Source of the DNA: Coriaria nepalensis
Taxonomy: Eukaryota > Streptophyta > Magnoliopsida > Cucurbitales > Coriariaceae
Length of the DNA: 64,000 bases
Direction: 5' to 3'
Assembly: GCA_027186245.1 (NCBI GenBank)
Contig: CP114493.1
Location: forward strand, 1,991,501-2,055,500
In this document: positions 1-11,900 of the stretch, piece after piece
How positions within the stretch are numbered: the first letter of the stretch is position 1
How the letters are laid out: the number at the start of each line of letters is the position of its first letter
Program-made: the position numbers and the translations under genes
The notes under the pieces: generated by a model
Database searches by the model: none
Seen by the model: only the letters and a program-made list of their open reading frames with translations
What the model was told of the DNA's origin: nothing

Positions 1-2361
1 TTGGGAATGGGCTTATGTGTGGGGTCTAAGGAAAAAACTAGGTTTGGTGGCATAACCGAGACTGGAAAGGGACCAACTTGTTGTTTAAAGCAGTTTGGTT
101 TTGAAAAAGCAGAGAAATCTAGAGTGGAAAGGGGCTGAGTAGTGAGATTTTTGGAGAACAAAAAATATGGCTTGTCAAATTGAGTATGTTGAGTAATATA
201 TATGCTGGAAGAGGCCACATCAAAGCACTTTAAACTCTTATAAGTCGTGTTATATCCAACGGAGATGAAAGGAACATTTCGTGGTGAGAGATTGTGAGGC
301 ATATAGTCCTGGAGGCATGGGAATACTCGTCATCCAAAGGGATGGAAATTAGAGTACATAGGGCCCACACTATAGAGAACTTCAAAGGGAGAAATATTAC
401 GAAGTAAAGGTATAGGCAGCCGATTGATGATGTAAGTGGCTAAACTAAAGACATTAGGCCAAAAACGGGTTAGAGCATGAGAATGGAAAAGATGGGCAAG
501 GCTCATTTCCATAATATGATGATGCTTCTATTAAGATCGTCCATTATGAGATGGCATGTATGGGCATGAGATTTGATAATAAATTCTGTGAGACCGAAGA
601 TATGTTTAAAAGTGATTACTTGTGAATTCCGTACCACCGTCACTTTGAAAAACCTTGAGTTTGCATGCATATTTTCGTTAAAAAATGGTATACGAGTGAA
701 GAAAAAAAATCATAAGTATCAGATTTGTGCTTCATAGGATATAACTAAGTGAACCCCGAAAATTCATCGATAAAGAGAATATAATATGCAAAGCCAAGTG
801 AAGATGTGATAGATGAGGGGTCCCAAATATCATAGTGAACAAGATCTAAAACATTAATGGCTCGATGATCATTAGGTATAAATGGCAACTGATGACTCTT
901 AGCAAGTTGAAATTCATCATAAAGTTTAGGAGTAGGAAAAATAGAAGTAAGAGAAACATGTCCATTTTTATTCAATAAAGAAATAATAGAATTATTAATG
1001 TGACCAAGTCTTGCGTGCCATAAATCAAAAGAAGCTCATAAAACTGAACTAGTAAGAGCAAAAATAAAAGCTGAGTGACCATTCTCAAGCACATAAAGAC
1101 CCTATCGTCTTTTACTGGTTGCCACCACCTGACTTATTTTTTGATTCTTAATGGTAAAAGAGTCATTAGCAAAAGTAACACTAACAGAAAAATCCAATGT
1201 TAGCTTGCTAATAGAGAGCAAATTTTTAGTGAGATGTGGAACAACAAACATGTCTAATAAATGAACATGTGAGGAAGGAGAACAAGTACCAACATGAGAA
1301 ATAGGAAGATAAGCCTCATTCACAACAATAATGGAATCCTTACCATGATATGGTGTAGTAGAATCAAAAATAGAAGGATTTAAAGTTATGTAGTGAAGGC
1401 ACTCGTGTCGACGTACAAATCAGATTGAGTGCTAGTGGATAAGTTGCACTAATTAGCAAAGGTAGATGTAAGATTTACACTTTCATCTTTTGGTTTATAC
1501 TGCTTGCGACAATGATCCACTGTATACCATCAGCTTTGCAGATTTGTTAGGTGAAGTAAGAATAACGATGATCAGCATTTGAATCAGAAGAGTATGACCC
1601 ATGGCCACGACCACAATGATTTTTTTTATTTCCCATACCACAAGAACTAGAAAAAGAACTATTAGCTAAAAATGCATGAAAAGATTAAGATGTAATTTCA
1701 ATTGATTTTTAAAACAACTCAAAACTTTCAACTTTATGAACTATCTCCTTGAAACTAGGTAGCAGTGTGAGAGCGATTTAGATGTTAAAAAACTAGAGAA
1801 AGAGGGGTTGAGTCCGCCATAAAAACATATGAGGGTTGTCGATTTCATCAACGGGGCAACCAATAGCAGCAAATTGATCTTAAGATGCTTTAAAGGACCT
1901 ATCATAATCAGCAATAGACCATGACCACTTTCTCATAAATTAGCGATCATCCTTAATCTGAAGCTTAAGCTGCTTATAGCCCTGACTAAATGCAGTCTCT
2001 AAGGCAAGCCAAACCAATCGAGATGAAGTGTAGCCTATGATTTCGGCTATGTCCTTTTCTATGAGAGAAGAAATGAGAAAACTGAGAAGAAGTTGATCAA
2101 TTATAATTCATTCTTGGAATTTAGGGTTCGGCATAGGTGGTTTGCCGAGGATGGTCACGGGTAGTGTCGGGGTGGTTACATAAACAAAACCAAGCAAGCT
2201 TTGGTAAGAGAGGAGAGGTACAAGTTGGCTATTCCGTAATAGGTAATTGGATGTGGATAGTTTGATGGTTATCATGTGAATCATGGTGTTGAGAGAAAGG
2301 GAGGTGTCTGAGAAAGAGTAGGAGTTGGCCACAGGGATTAGAGAAATTGAACCTAAGGTTT
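1..2361 (-). pseudogene. Ty1/copia gag-pol remnant (element A), gag through integrase, truncated by window edge
   Basis: This is a broken copia polyprotein read on the minus strand. From right to left it holds an N-terminal Gag segment (about 2330-2110, with ITIKLSTSNYLL), an eroded CCHC knuckle (about 1560-1490, ending VDHCRKQYKPKD), the protease/pre-integrase stretch (about 1320-1100, VVPHLTKNLLSISKLT), the integrase core start (about 870-745, YDIWDPSS...YYILFIDEFS), QSDGGTEF near 650, and the integrase C-terminal part (about 512-330, THE segment ATYIINRLPIPLL). The IN-RT linker runs to the window edge, so reverse transcriptase lies outside. Frames change several times and stops are frequent, so it is not functional. 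Domain order is that of plant copia elements. Confidence 0.88.
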
Positions 2362-2373
2362 GCTTTGATACCA
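2362..2373 (-). other. Primer binding site of copia element A
   Basis: The minus strand reads TGGTATCAAAGC directly inside the LTR end. This is the plant copia primer site complementary to the 3' end of initiator-Met tRNA. It fixes the orientation of the element (minus) and the inner edge of its 5' LTR at 2374. Confidence 0.85.
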
Positions 2374-2570
2374 TGTAAATATTTGGTAAAATTCATTATA
2401 CAAATTATGTGAGTTGTTGTATATTATATATAGAAGAATACAAGTAAGATAAGGAAACTAAATCCTAATAAAGTAGGCTAAAAATAAGGAAACAAATCAA
2501 CAAAAAGATATGTGCATATGACCAAGAGGAAATCAAGAAGTATTCTTTACAAGGTTCATCATAAAATTAC
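2374..2570 (-). repeat. 5' LTR of copia element A (outer edge uncertain)
   Basis: The sequence adjoining the primer site ends in CA on the minus strand, as an LTR should. It is AT-rich and contains a TATA-like run (about 2425-2435). The partner LTR is beyond the left window edge, so the outer boundary (placed near 2510-2575) cannot be fixed. Confidence 0.55.
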
Positions 2571-2834
2571 TCAGCCTGAAACATCGAAAAGGTAACATAA
2601 ATGTTGGAATGTTGCCTAAAGTAGTTTGAGCCACTCTAACAAGAGAAAGAGGGGCCTCCAAGTTTCTAATGGGCAGCGAAATAGCGCAACTAGCAAGTGA
2701 GAGTTCAACAATAGCAGCACATTGAGGTCCATCAAAGCCTATGCCATCTAAGATATTTTAACCGCCTGAGCGAATTCGGTAACATCAAAGATAGCTTGGC
2801 TAATGGTACTTCTAGTACTGGAACCATCGCATAC

Positions 2835-4599
2835 TATGAAAACATCAATTACCTAATACTTTATGTGATACTATATTTATAAGGATATTAGTAAGACATT
2901 ATTTATTATCATTAATGAAAATCAATTACAATTTATTATATTTAATGATTGTATTGGAATTAATATTATATGTTAAATATATGCATATCATGATAAAGTA
3001 TCTTGAGTTATACATTATGAAGACTATGATAAAGATCATGTTAGTAGATACTCGAGTCACTAAAATCACTTAAAATACAAACAGTTCATTGTCATAAGTT
3101 CTCGAGAATAGACATCGATTGATTTGGATGAACAATCATGTAGTTCATTCCCTAATTGTTAAGGTGATCGATCTCAATGCCAATGGTGTTAGTAGAATAC
3201 CATGATGCTTCTGTGTGCGCTTAATAGAGACTAAATGTGCTGAATATGACACTTAAATCATTCTTAATGGTAACTAATACCAACTATTAATGATAATTAT
3301 CTAGCATGTGATCCTTCGACCTGAGACACCATGATTTCATTGAGTATCAGACTTCATACTTTGATATTATTCTCACTAGCCCTAGCCATAGGTGAACACG
3401 GGGTGAACAGTTGAGTATGAAGTGTTGTGGGAGAAGGATTATAAGTGGTTAAGAGGGAATCCATCACTTCCGTATTTGGAATCCATCACTTTATTGAATA
3501 AGGAATATTTGCAAACTAGTATGGTTTGAAAGGGATTTTGGTAAATCAATTGTCGATGTTCAATAAAAGTATGATGGTCAATATGATTTATCTATGAAGG
3601 CTTAATAGTTAAACCATACCCTATAATGAATCAATATATTTACGAGACTGAAAGATTGTTATTATATGTATATGATGGTCACAAATAGGTTTTTTCAGAA
3701 GATGGTACTTCTCATCTTCCAGGTCGTTTTGACACTTTGCTAGAAGTCAATCTTGACTTGGAAGTTTTTATTTAGTTATGAGATAATGAAGTTAACTGTT
3801 TAATTTAAAAATTTGTTTTAAATTAAATAAATTTAATTTGGAATTAAATAAACTCATAAAAGTTGTTTAGGGAATCTTTCTATCGGCGTGATTTAGAACC
3901 TAATTGGTTACACAAATAAGGTTTATAGTAACTCAGTTAAAGTTTCATCGAGAAAAAAAAATAGACCAAAACTATTTTGGGGAAAAATGGTAATTTGACT
4001 TATAGTTTGACTATAAAGACATGATGGTAAATATTAATTTATTAATTTAATATCATGTAGTTATACTAGTATAAGTATTATATTGAATTAATTGCAAATT
4101 AATGAGGTATATAGGAGTGTTTATTTAATTATAAAAGGATCCTAAATATTGGTAATTAATAATACGACATTAAAAGGATAATGAGTCATATTATTAATTG
4201 AATTTTTATAGATCAAAATTAATTAAAAAAAAGGGATTAAATAACCTATGAGTATGGCCCATTGGGAGGCCCGATCAATTTCGGGCATGAAGAACTAATT
4301 ATTGCCGTTCAGTTTTGGGCATAAGCAATTTACCCTCAAGTTATTAGGCTAATTTTGTAATAATATAATGGAGAGATTATATTGCTACTATATAGTGTAT
4401 AAAAACGATGAGGTGGTGGAATCAACCAGCTCAAATTTTCTCTCTCCTCGTATAAGATAAGCATGAGAAGATATTAACTTGGGTTATCAATAGAAACCAT
4501 ACACGTATCAAATAATTAACTCCGAAGTTATCTTCTCTAGCTCAGACTTCGTACAAGACGAATGCAGTCCATTAGCCGCATTGATAAAAACTTCCAACA
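2835..4599 (+). mobile_element. Truncated copia element: 3' internal end plus 3' LTR
   Basis: The block from about 2952 to 4599 begins TATTGGAA (decayed TGTTGGAA) and ends TTCCAACA, a classic LTR inverted terminus. It is alignable with the reverse complement of 13215-13831, the 3' LTR of another element. The 2835-2951 segment is alignable with the sequence just inside that other LTR. So this is the 3' end of a plus-strand element whose body is lost, not a 5' LTR: no primer site follows 4599. No matching short direct repeats are visible at the two sides. Confidence 0.65.
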
Positions 4600-4941
4600 C
4601 TCCTGCGGCCTAAAAAAATTCCATAAAAAATCAAAAGAACCCCTTCCTTCCTCCACAACGAACATCAGTGAAGGTGAAGAGAAGAATTTGCATGCTCACA
4701 GACCATGATTCTGAGCCTGTGCAGTCTGAACATAGCATACCAGCTAAGGATAATTTATGGTAAGGATCTTCTCCGTTCTTAGATTTGAAGTTAGTAGTTC
4801 TTGATAAATAGGTCAAAAATGAGAGTGGAATCTATAGGATATAAGATACCAAGATGAAATCAAGGTTTAGATGTTGTAATAAGTTAGAAAGGATTTGAGT
4901 ATGTTAAAGCTTAAGAATAGGGTTGATGCTTTCAATATATG

Positions 4942-4972
4942 AAGGGGTTGATGGGGTTGATGGGGTTGATAC
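4942..4972 (+). repeat. 10-bp minisatellite, GGGGTTGATG unit
   Basis: Three consecutive copies of a GGGGTTGATG-type unit lie within repeat family R1. The homologous place in the partial copy at 11820-11850 shows related GGGTTGACGGGG units. Confidence 0.7.
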
Positions 4973-5339
4973 CCTCAAGATGCGAATGGATTGACGGGCT
5001 CGACGCCTTTAGAAAGAAAAATACTAGATGGGTCGAAGAGGTCTTGGTATGGGAAAAAAAAGAAAGAAAGGAAAAGTCATCGGTTTGGATCAGGAATTCA
5101 GATCGAGAGATATTATATTAAACATCGGTCTAGGAAAGAAGAAAAGTTCTCGGTCTAGATCGGAAGCTCAGACCGAGAGACATTATATTAGGTCTCGGTC
5201 CGAGAAGAAAAATAGAAAACCTCGATCTATGAGGAAAAGGTACTCAGTCTAGGAAGTGTATTCGATTTGAAAGTGCTCTTGACATGTTGCGTACAAGTCT
5301 AAGGGGTCGATGGCCTAACGCCTTGATGCCTTAACACAT

Positions 5340-5530
5340 AGAAATAAGTCTACAAGGTCGACGGGATCAACGGCTCAACGCCTCGACCTACTCGATGCGT
5401 AAGGATATATGAGTAGGTCTACTAGGTCGATGGCCGACGCACTCGATACCTCCAATATGTAAAATGCTGTCGATGGGGGTCGATGGGGGTTGATAGGGTC
5501 GACGGGGGTCGATGAGGTCGACGAGTCGAA
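5340..5530 (+). repeat. GTCGA-rich minisatellite
   Basis: Imperfect repeats of GGTCGAYGGG cluster here, densest at 5467-5528. CpG and TCGA sites are concentrated, unlike the AT-rich surroundings. The block lies inside repeat family R1. Confidence 0.7.
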
Positions 5531-7339
5531 GTCTGCTATAACAGCAACAAAGACCTTAAATTAAGCTACTTAAAAGTAGGATTAGAATCCGAAAGAGAGA
5601 TACAAAGTATAACTTAGCTATTTTAGTCAATTGAAATGCATTAGACATCCCTAATGGTTGTATTATCCATCTTGTCATGTTTTGATGCTTTCATCCATTT
5701 GAGGATGAACTATGAGTAATAATTATTGCATATTAGTTTTTAAATGGTTTTACGTTATTAATAGGTTTTTAAGCCATTTAAAAGATGGTTATGCTATATT
5801 CAATGGTTTTAAGTTATTTAAAAGATACTTTTGCCATTTCATTACTTTTATGCTACATGCTGATTCTTTCAGTTGTTTAAAGATAGGATGAATATGTTAC
5901 TTCATGGTTATTCACTACTTTTTGGAAATTATTTAAGGGTTGCTTATGTTATTCCATAGCTTTTTCCATATTTGCTGATTTTTGCAAGTTAATGGATTTG
6001 AATGAGAATTTCATGACTCCATGTTCTATAAATACTGTTTTATGGATGTATGAGTTTGAATGAGGATTTGAATGTATGAATTTTATTAGTTTATGCCTTA
6101 TGGTTGGAAAACTATGTAATGTATGGATTTTGAAGTACATGAAGTTTGTGATGGGACCCCATTCTAGCATTAGAATTGTTAGATATGTGCACATAGTAAC
6201 CATGTTATGAATTATGAATACCTGTGTGGCAGGGTAAGTTACCTACACAGTAGGGTCATGTTATAATGATAATTGCTCATTCGATATTGTCCCCGCAGGT
6301 GAAGGGATACAGTGGGGGACGTTGCCAAAATGGACCCTCATTTTTAAACTTCTTGTGAAAGTGTTAATGAGAGCAAAGTGTCATGGGAGCCACCTCTTGA
6401 ATCCTAAGTAGGAGAAAAGTATCACGTGATCACCTTTTGTCTCTTACACTCATGATTTTATGAATGATAAATATGTATATACTAATTTATGAATGATATG
6501 GATTCACATGACTTTCGATGGTGTTTTCTATTTTTGAAAATAAGTATATATATGTTCAAGTATATGCTAAATATTGAATTGCAGATGATATATTTCAGTG
6601 ACTTTACTGCACAAATGCGAATCTATAATGTTTTATGGAAATGCTTGCTAAACACGTTTTGAAGAGTGACATTCTACCAAATTTTACCCCATACATGTAT
6701 TAATTTACGAAAGTATAGTTATGTCTCATTATATATGAAATTATAGATGCGAATGATCAGATTTTAATGATTTTACATTTTTTATGAAAATACATGATTT
6801 GAAATAGTTTTGATGAGTCACATCTTCATGGTTTTAAACTCACAACATGTTATAGTTATTACTCACTGAGTTTCATACTCACTCCTCATGTTACTGAAAA
6901 CATTTTTAGATTAGTAAAGAAATAGAGCCTTTGTGAGACTTGCTTGCCGATTGCCAATAGACTTGGTAAAATTCTTCCTCGAGGATAGTTAATTGAAGAT
7001 AACTTGGATGCTCCACTATATAATTAGAAATGGTGTAAAATACAATAGATGTATAATATTGTATACCTATGTTTTACTTCCGCTTATAGGTTTAGTAATG
7101 GATTTTGTACCCGGCTGCATGCTAGAGTTATGCAATATAGATTTTGATTTTAATGGATGGAAAATCTTGAGTTAAACATTTTTCATAGGTTATAATATAT
7201 GGAAGTAAGTAAGAAAAGAGGCTTGTGAAGCCTGCGTGACCGTAGATTCTTTTATACGGGATTCCAGGTTATCTTCGGTCACGTAGTTGTCACGCCGTTC
7301 ACGAATCCGATAAATCGGGTCATCACACCCATGGGTGGC

Positions 7340-8600
7340 CAGCCATTGAACAGGCTTTTAGACCATCACACTTTTTTTCTTTAAGGAAATTATAATTCCT
7401 AATGAGATTTGGAAAGTATAACCTAGCTTTTGCCTATAAGTACAGGTATGTATATGGTGGCCAAAATCATGAAGTGTTCACATAAGGTATTTGACCAAAA
7501 ATCAAAGAGAGAAAAGAAAGTCTTTTCCATTCTTTTTCCCTGAGTTTATTATCTCATGAGTTGAAATCTCAAGTAGAAACTTAATCATGTGAAACAAATA
7601 TTGTGGATAACAGTTAGAAAGTTAACACATGGGTGCCTCCCCATTTTATTCAAGAAGACTTCTGTAAATTAAAAGAGGTATTCCATTTTCCTAATCATTA
7701 TTTGAATATTGATGAGATTTATTGTGCATTCTATAAAATAGATTATATGTAATATAATTGTTGTATGATCGATCTGGATAGAAATTATGCATGCTAAAAT
7801 ATGATCCGAATAAAAATTTAAATATTTCTTCCACTGCATTTATTCTATTATATATCTACATCAATTTTCTAACCAGGTTTCCATCACTGGTGCAAAAGAC
7901 GCGACCATCAACAATCACTTGTGTTATATTGACATTATCAATGGTAAGGCCATATACATTATCAAGCCCATGGTATAGACAAAAAAAAGTTATCATACTT
8001 TAAGTGATAGGTATGCAGGATGACATATTTGGAATTAAATGGCTAGTTTTGAATCCATGCATGCAAGACTTGTTCGAAGGCTATAAAATGAAAATTTTTG
8101 GAGTAAGAATACACAGCCAGGCATTAAGATTCATAAGCCAAAATGTCAAATCATTTTCCTACTATCCTCCGATAATATTTCCGTGAGACTCTTGTGAGCT
8201 TAATTTTCATATTCCTAACCATTGTTAAGTGGGCCTTTGGGTAGACTAAGCTTTCACTTTCTATTCAATCCTTAGAGGGATCAAATAAATGATTGATTTT
8301 ATCACAAAATTATTGTATGAGATTCTAGGGTATTAGAATCTTAAGATTGAGATGTTCGATTGGGTTCAGTTTGGGAGATTTTGGTAAAAGTTTTGTAAGG
8401 TTAAAAGCACTCGGAAGCTTGTATTGTAAGAGCTCAATTCTCTACCACAAGAGGAGTCGGATGTAGACACGAGTTGACCGAGCTACTATAAATCTCGTGT
8501 CTAATTCTCTCTATCCCTTAATATTTTACTTTCAAATATTTAGATTGCTTACTATATGTACTCGCTTTAATCCTTACTTATCATAGTTAATAAATTAGGG
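7340..8600 (+). repeat. Possible LTR-like block, no coding region
   Basis: No gene is seen. A TATA-like GCCTATAAGTACAGG lies near 7432. Near 8450-8500 the sequence GATGTAGACACGAGTTGACC, followed by a CTATAAATCTCGTGTC segment, resembles the R/U5 region of some plant copia LTRs. No primer site or coding body is attached, so the assignment is tentative. Confidence 0.3.
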
Positions 8601-9332
8601 GATTAAAGGACTTCATTGTTGATACATAAACTTGGCATTTCATAAATTAAGATTCCATCTTCAGTTTAAGTTATCTTGAATCAAATTAATTAACATATAT
8701 GTAATTGGTATTGGTCTTGAGTATAATTAATTTATGAAACATATAACAGCTCATGATACTTGGTTTGGAGAAATTAGAGAAAATTTGGCTTGTACATACT
8801 TGATAAGTTGGTTTGGATAAAATTTTTAAGTGCTTAAAAATCACATAACAGATAACCCCCCCACCCCCGAGCCATCTTAGTTTACATTGTCTATATTGTG
8901 CTAACAAAATTTCTACTAACAAAATTTCTGACATCTATATCCTTTAGTCATACACTCAACTTATTTATCACGTTGGTATATAATTAATTCTACTTAAAGA
9001 GTCTAACGTTGACAAAACTTATAACCTTTCTCATGAGGATATTATCAACATGAGATTTATTGGGATAGGGATTCCTTCGGTAATCAACTTGCCATTATTG
9101 ATGCCGAAAGAAACCTCATTCTTAAACGAGTCATTTAGGTATGCCTTAACAAAATTTTAATTCTAAAATTTTCCCATAAATTAAGGTAATCGTTAAAATG
9201 ATAAGGAAATAATTCTTAATTTAAAACCCAGAAGCGATGCTTTTAATATATAATAACTCCAGTAATTTCAACAATAGCTTAGGGCACATTTTTCTAATTT
9301 CTATGCAAAAGTGCTAATAAACAACAACAACA
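8601..9332. other. Intergenic, nothing recognisable
   Basis: AT-rich sequence with one C-rich tract (about 8856-8869). I see no domain, hairpin or terminal repeat. Confidence 0.5.
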
Positions 9333-9515
9333 ATGGCTCAAATCAATTGGCTACCTAATATTAATCCTAAAATGGAAATTGAGGGTCTGAATCATCAAGA
9401 TTATCTTTCCGGTGTTACAATCTTTTTTGGGAAAAAAAAAGGAAGTAACAAACAAGTAATTACGTCTACTTTTAATACATACCTAATAATGGATGATCTT
9501 GCAACTTATGGTTAG
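9333..9515 (+). other. Orphan 60-codon open frame with a leader-like start
   Basis: An ATG in a good plant context (AACAATGGCT), preceded by a CAA-rich leader, opens a 60-codon frame starting MAQINWLPNINPKMEIEG. No domain is recognised. From about 9440 the frame runs into sequence shared with the two other MIR169 units, where it is not conserved as a coding frame. It could be the 5' end of a truncated gene or chance. Confidence 0.2.
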
Positions 9516-9520
9516 CTAGG

Positions 9521-9670
9521 GAAGAAGAGAAGACCTGACAAGAGAGAAAAGAGCCAATCAAGTTAGCCAAGATGCTTGCCTGGGAACCTACTTAACTTCA
9601 ATTACAGATTATCCAGACACGTAGGCGCAGGCAAGTCATCTTTGGCTACCAAACCGAGACTCTCTTCTTC
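9521..9670 (-). ncRNA. MIR169: MIR169-type microRNA precursor hairpin, copy 1
   Basis: On the minus strand the 5' arm carries TAGCCAAAGATGACTTGCCT followed by GC (22 nt, 9627-9648). This differs from the conserved plant miR169 (UAGCCAAGGAUGACUUGCCUGC) only at position 8 (A for G). The 3' arm (about 9562-9582) pairs with it with small bulges, giving a CAGGCAAGCATCTTGGCTA-type star. The stem extends outward to GAAGAAGAGA/TCTCTTCTTC at 9521-9530 and 9661-9670. The miR169 family represses NF-YA transcription factors by cleaving their mRNAs, which is known for the family and not shown here. The plus strand would also fold, but its arm is a poor miR169 match (two deletions). Confidence 0.8.
9627..9648 (-). 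ncRNA. miR169: Predicted mature miR169-like RNA, copy 1
   Basis: The 22-nt minus-strand segment lies on the 5' arm, begins with U, and has one internal difference (position 8) from the canonical miR169 sequence. All three copies in this window share the same mature sequence, which argues for constraint. Confidence 0.75.
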
Positions 9671-9776
9671 GTGTTAGATCACTCTTCCTCTGTATCGACT
9701 TATATCGCAGCTTACTTGATCAAGCTTATATGAGATTCTGCTTTCTTGTTATGAATTTACACTAATGACTACTCTC

Positions 9777-9784
9777 TTTATATA
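9777..9784 (-). promoter_or_regulatory. TATA box for MIR169 copy 1
   Basis: The minus strand reads TATATAAAGAG. Transcription would start near 9745-9752, about 75 nt before the hairpin. The equivalent TATATAAATA is present in copies 2 and 3, which supports minus-strand transcription. Confidence 0.65.
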
Positions 9785-10539
9785 TGAATTGCATTGCCTC
9801 GACATTCTTCAACAATTATCCGAATCAGATTAAATGGCATAACTTGGCTGGGGCTGCATGCATGGTTGCACGTCATCAATCCAAGAATCTATTCTTCTAA
9901 TTGTGGAGGGGACCTTGTTTCTATTAGATCTTTAGGGATAATGAATTTATGGAGAAGAAAGGGAAAACATCTTAAAACACTTGGAGGAAGAGAAACTAAC
10001 GGAATATATACGGTTGTAAGAAAAACTGTCACTTTTGACTTTCGATCTAATTCAATTGTCGAATAAATGGACTTCAATTTTGTCAACCTACTTCGGCCTT
10101 TTTTTTTTCTTTTGTCTTTTCTCGATTTTCTATTATCTCCAAACTCTTAACTAGACTTCGGACCCTACTTGAGATGTCATATCGTATATAGCTCAAGTCA
10201 ACTCCTCACAAAGACATCTCTAGCTTAATTCATGACTTTAAGTCAACATCTTCTATTCTGGTTCGAAAATATTATCCACTATCTATATCTAATTGAGCAC
10301 ATGATTTTGTCCTTTGACATATAGAGAATATAGAATGTTGTGATTATCCACAAAAAAAAGAGGCTTACCGTTGACCCTTCCCCAGCTTCATGCGTGTAAT
10401 TACTTTGCATTGTATCTCGTTCATCTAAGTTAATTACTGTGATATTGTAATTATAACGAATGTTAATATCCAACCACCTCTAGACGTTCGATGTCATCCT
10501 AGAGATTGGATTAAGCGTAAACAAAATTTATACAAAATT

Positions 10540-11160
10540 TATTCTTTGAAGATTGAATTAATATATTGATAAGTTTCACATTATATATATCCTATAGTTG
10601 TCTGAAATTATACATAGATAATAGGTATTTTGAGGAAAAATTAGGATAAATTCCTGAAACTTATAACATAAATTATAATGAACGTCTAAAAAATATTTAG
10701 TAATTATAATGAATACTTAATTTTAAGTTTAAATTATAATGAATTTCGAATTTTATTAAAAATTGATGGAATGACCACGTACATGTCATTTGGCCATTAA
10801 TTGACTATTAAAATTTTAAATTTGATTAAACTTAAAATTTTTATTTATATTTACCCCTTTGATTTAAATTTGATTTTTTAACCCTTTATTTATTTATTTT
10901 TATAAATTTCTTCTCCATTTCTATCATATTGGCTCCCACCACCTTTATTCACCACCGCGACCATCCTCCCAACCATCACTATCGCCAACCTCCACAGCTA
11001 ATATAACAATTAAAAATTTTTATATTAATCTTTTAATATTTAAGAGATAGAGAGAAAGAGAGAGAAAATAATTTATAATTTATGTAATATCACATTTAAT
11101 CGCTTCCATTAGACATAATTTGTAGCTTAAATATTATAAAGTAAAAAGTTTGTTATGTCT
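10540..11160 (+). repeat. Dispersed AT-rich repeat family D, copy 1
   Basis: Positions 10545-10900 align with 19350-19670 (shared features: TTGATAAGTTTCACATT, repeated TAATGAA blocks, TTTAAATTTGATTTTTTAACC). A possible reverse-orientation copy lies at 49050-49460. No coding frame is present. The nature of the element is unknown; a non-autonomous transposon is a guess. Confidence 0.5.
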
Positions 11161-11539
11161 AACACCAATTTCCAAGCAGGATTGTGAAAAGAATTGAGAG
11201 AAAAATCATAAGAAATTAATCTTAAATTGTTTTTAGACTAATAATAATAATAAAATAAGGTAATTATAAACAGAGCAGTACGTGAAACGGCGTCTTCACC
11301 AGCTCCTTGCTCACGCTCTCAGTTATCATGCGATAAGAAGGAAATTAAGAAACAAACGAGAGAGGCACATGCAGACTGACTATCGATAGGAAGATTGCAC
11401 GTAGCAAGTATCAATTTCGAAGCTAAACACATCCACCTGTGATTTCATATAGCACATATGATTCAGAAGCTTCGTTGGTTAGAAAATTGCTCACCTCTCC
11501 CTAACCCTTGCAAAAATTCCACCTAAAACATAAGATTTC
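11161..11539. other. Intergenic, nothing recognisable
   Basis: Mixed-composition sequence without a recognisable domain or repeat. The part at 11270-11420 is less AT-rich than its surroundings, but no frame could be assigned. Confidence 0.4.
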
Positions 11540-11900
11540 CTGTTGTCCTCCATAGTCGAGAATCAATGAAGGTGAAAATAGGAATTCTAAAGCGCATAGA
11601 CCACGAATCTAATCTGTTCAGTTTGAAGTAAAATATTCTAGTTAAAAGTTTCTTCTGCTAAGAATCGTTATTGCCCTTGTACTTGAGATCTTCAATTCAT
11701 CTATAATAGATCGAAAATGAGAGTAGAATGGATAAAATATAAGAAATCAATACGAGATTGAGGTTTATAAGTCTTAATTAGTTAGCAAAGTTTAGAATAC
11801 GTCAAAGTTTAAGTGCAGAGTCGAAGGGTTGACGGGGTGGACGGGGATGTGAAGAGATCATACCTTAGCTTACGCAAATCGTTCGAAGGGTTAACAGCCT
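11540..11900 (+). repeat. Partial copy of repeat family R1
   Basis: Aligns with 4640-4975, including AATGAAGGTGAA, GAAAATGAGAGTAGAATG and the following GGGTTGACGGGG units. It is joined at about 11900 to a copia fragment. Confidence 0.5.

Larger units (their letters stand above)
4600..7330 (+). repeat. Dispersed LTR-like repeat family R1, copy 1
   Basis: No coding region is seen here. Positions 6050-7327 align with 29290-30433, and 4640-4975 align with 11540-11860. The right end reads AATCGGGTCATCACA, and the second copy ends with a similar GGTTGTGATA, which recalls the end of Ty3/gypsy LTRs. The copy carries short tandem repeats of a GGTCGAYGGG-like unit. It has no attached gag-pol, so the gypsy assignment is inference. 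Small frames in 4939-5252 fall in the purine-rich repeat and show no recognisable domain. Confidence 0.5.
9440..10370 (-). repeat. MIR169 unit, copy 1 (diverged)
   Basis: This segment aligns with 26030-26920 and 32800-33700, from GAAGTAACAAACAAGTAA to the TTTTGTCCTTTGAC region. It holds one hairpin and its promoter. It is clearly more diverged than copies 2 and 3 are from each other. Unlike them, it is not followed by a CACTA relic. Confidence 0.8.

Noticed and set aside
2952..4599. Solo LTR interpretation of the first LTR
   Set aside because: The sequence left of it matches the internal 3' region of the related element at 13.8-13.95 kb, and flanking short repeats do not match.
5028..5252. 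Arg/Ser-rich frame (RSRSEAQTERHY) resembling an SR protein
   Set aside because: It arises from repeated TCGGTCTAGATCG-like purine-rich units inside a repeat, with no start context or domain.
9562..9584. Reading the MIR169 hairpin on the plus strand, with TTAGCCAAGATGCTTGCCTG as mature miRNA
   Set aside because: It needs two deletions relative to miR169, whereas the minus-strand arm differs by one base. The TATA boxes also lie on the minus-strand upstream side.
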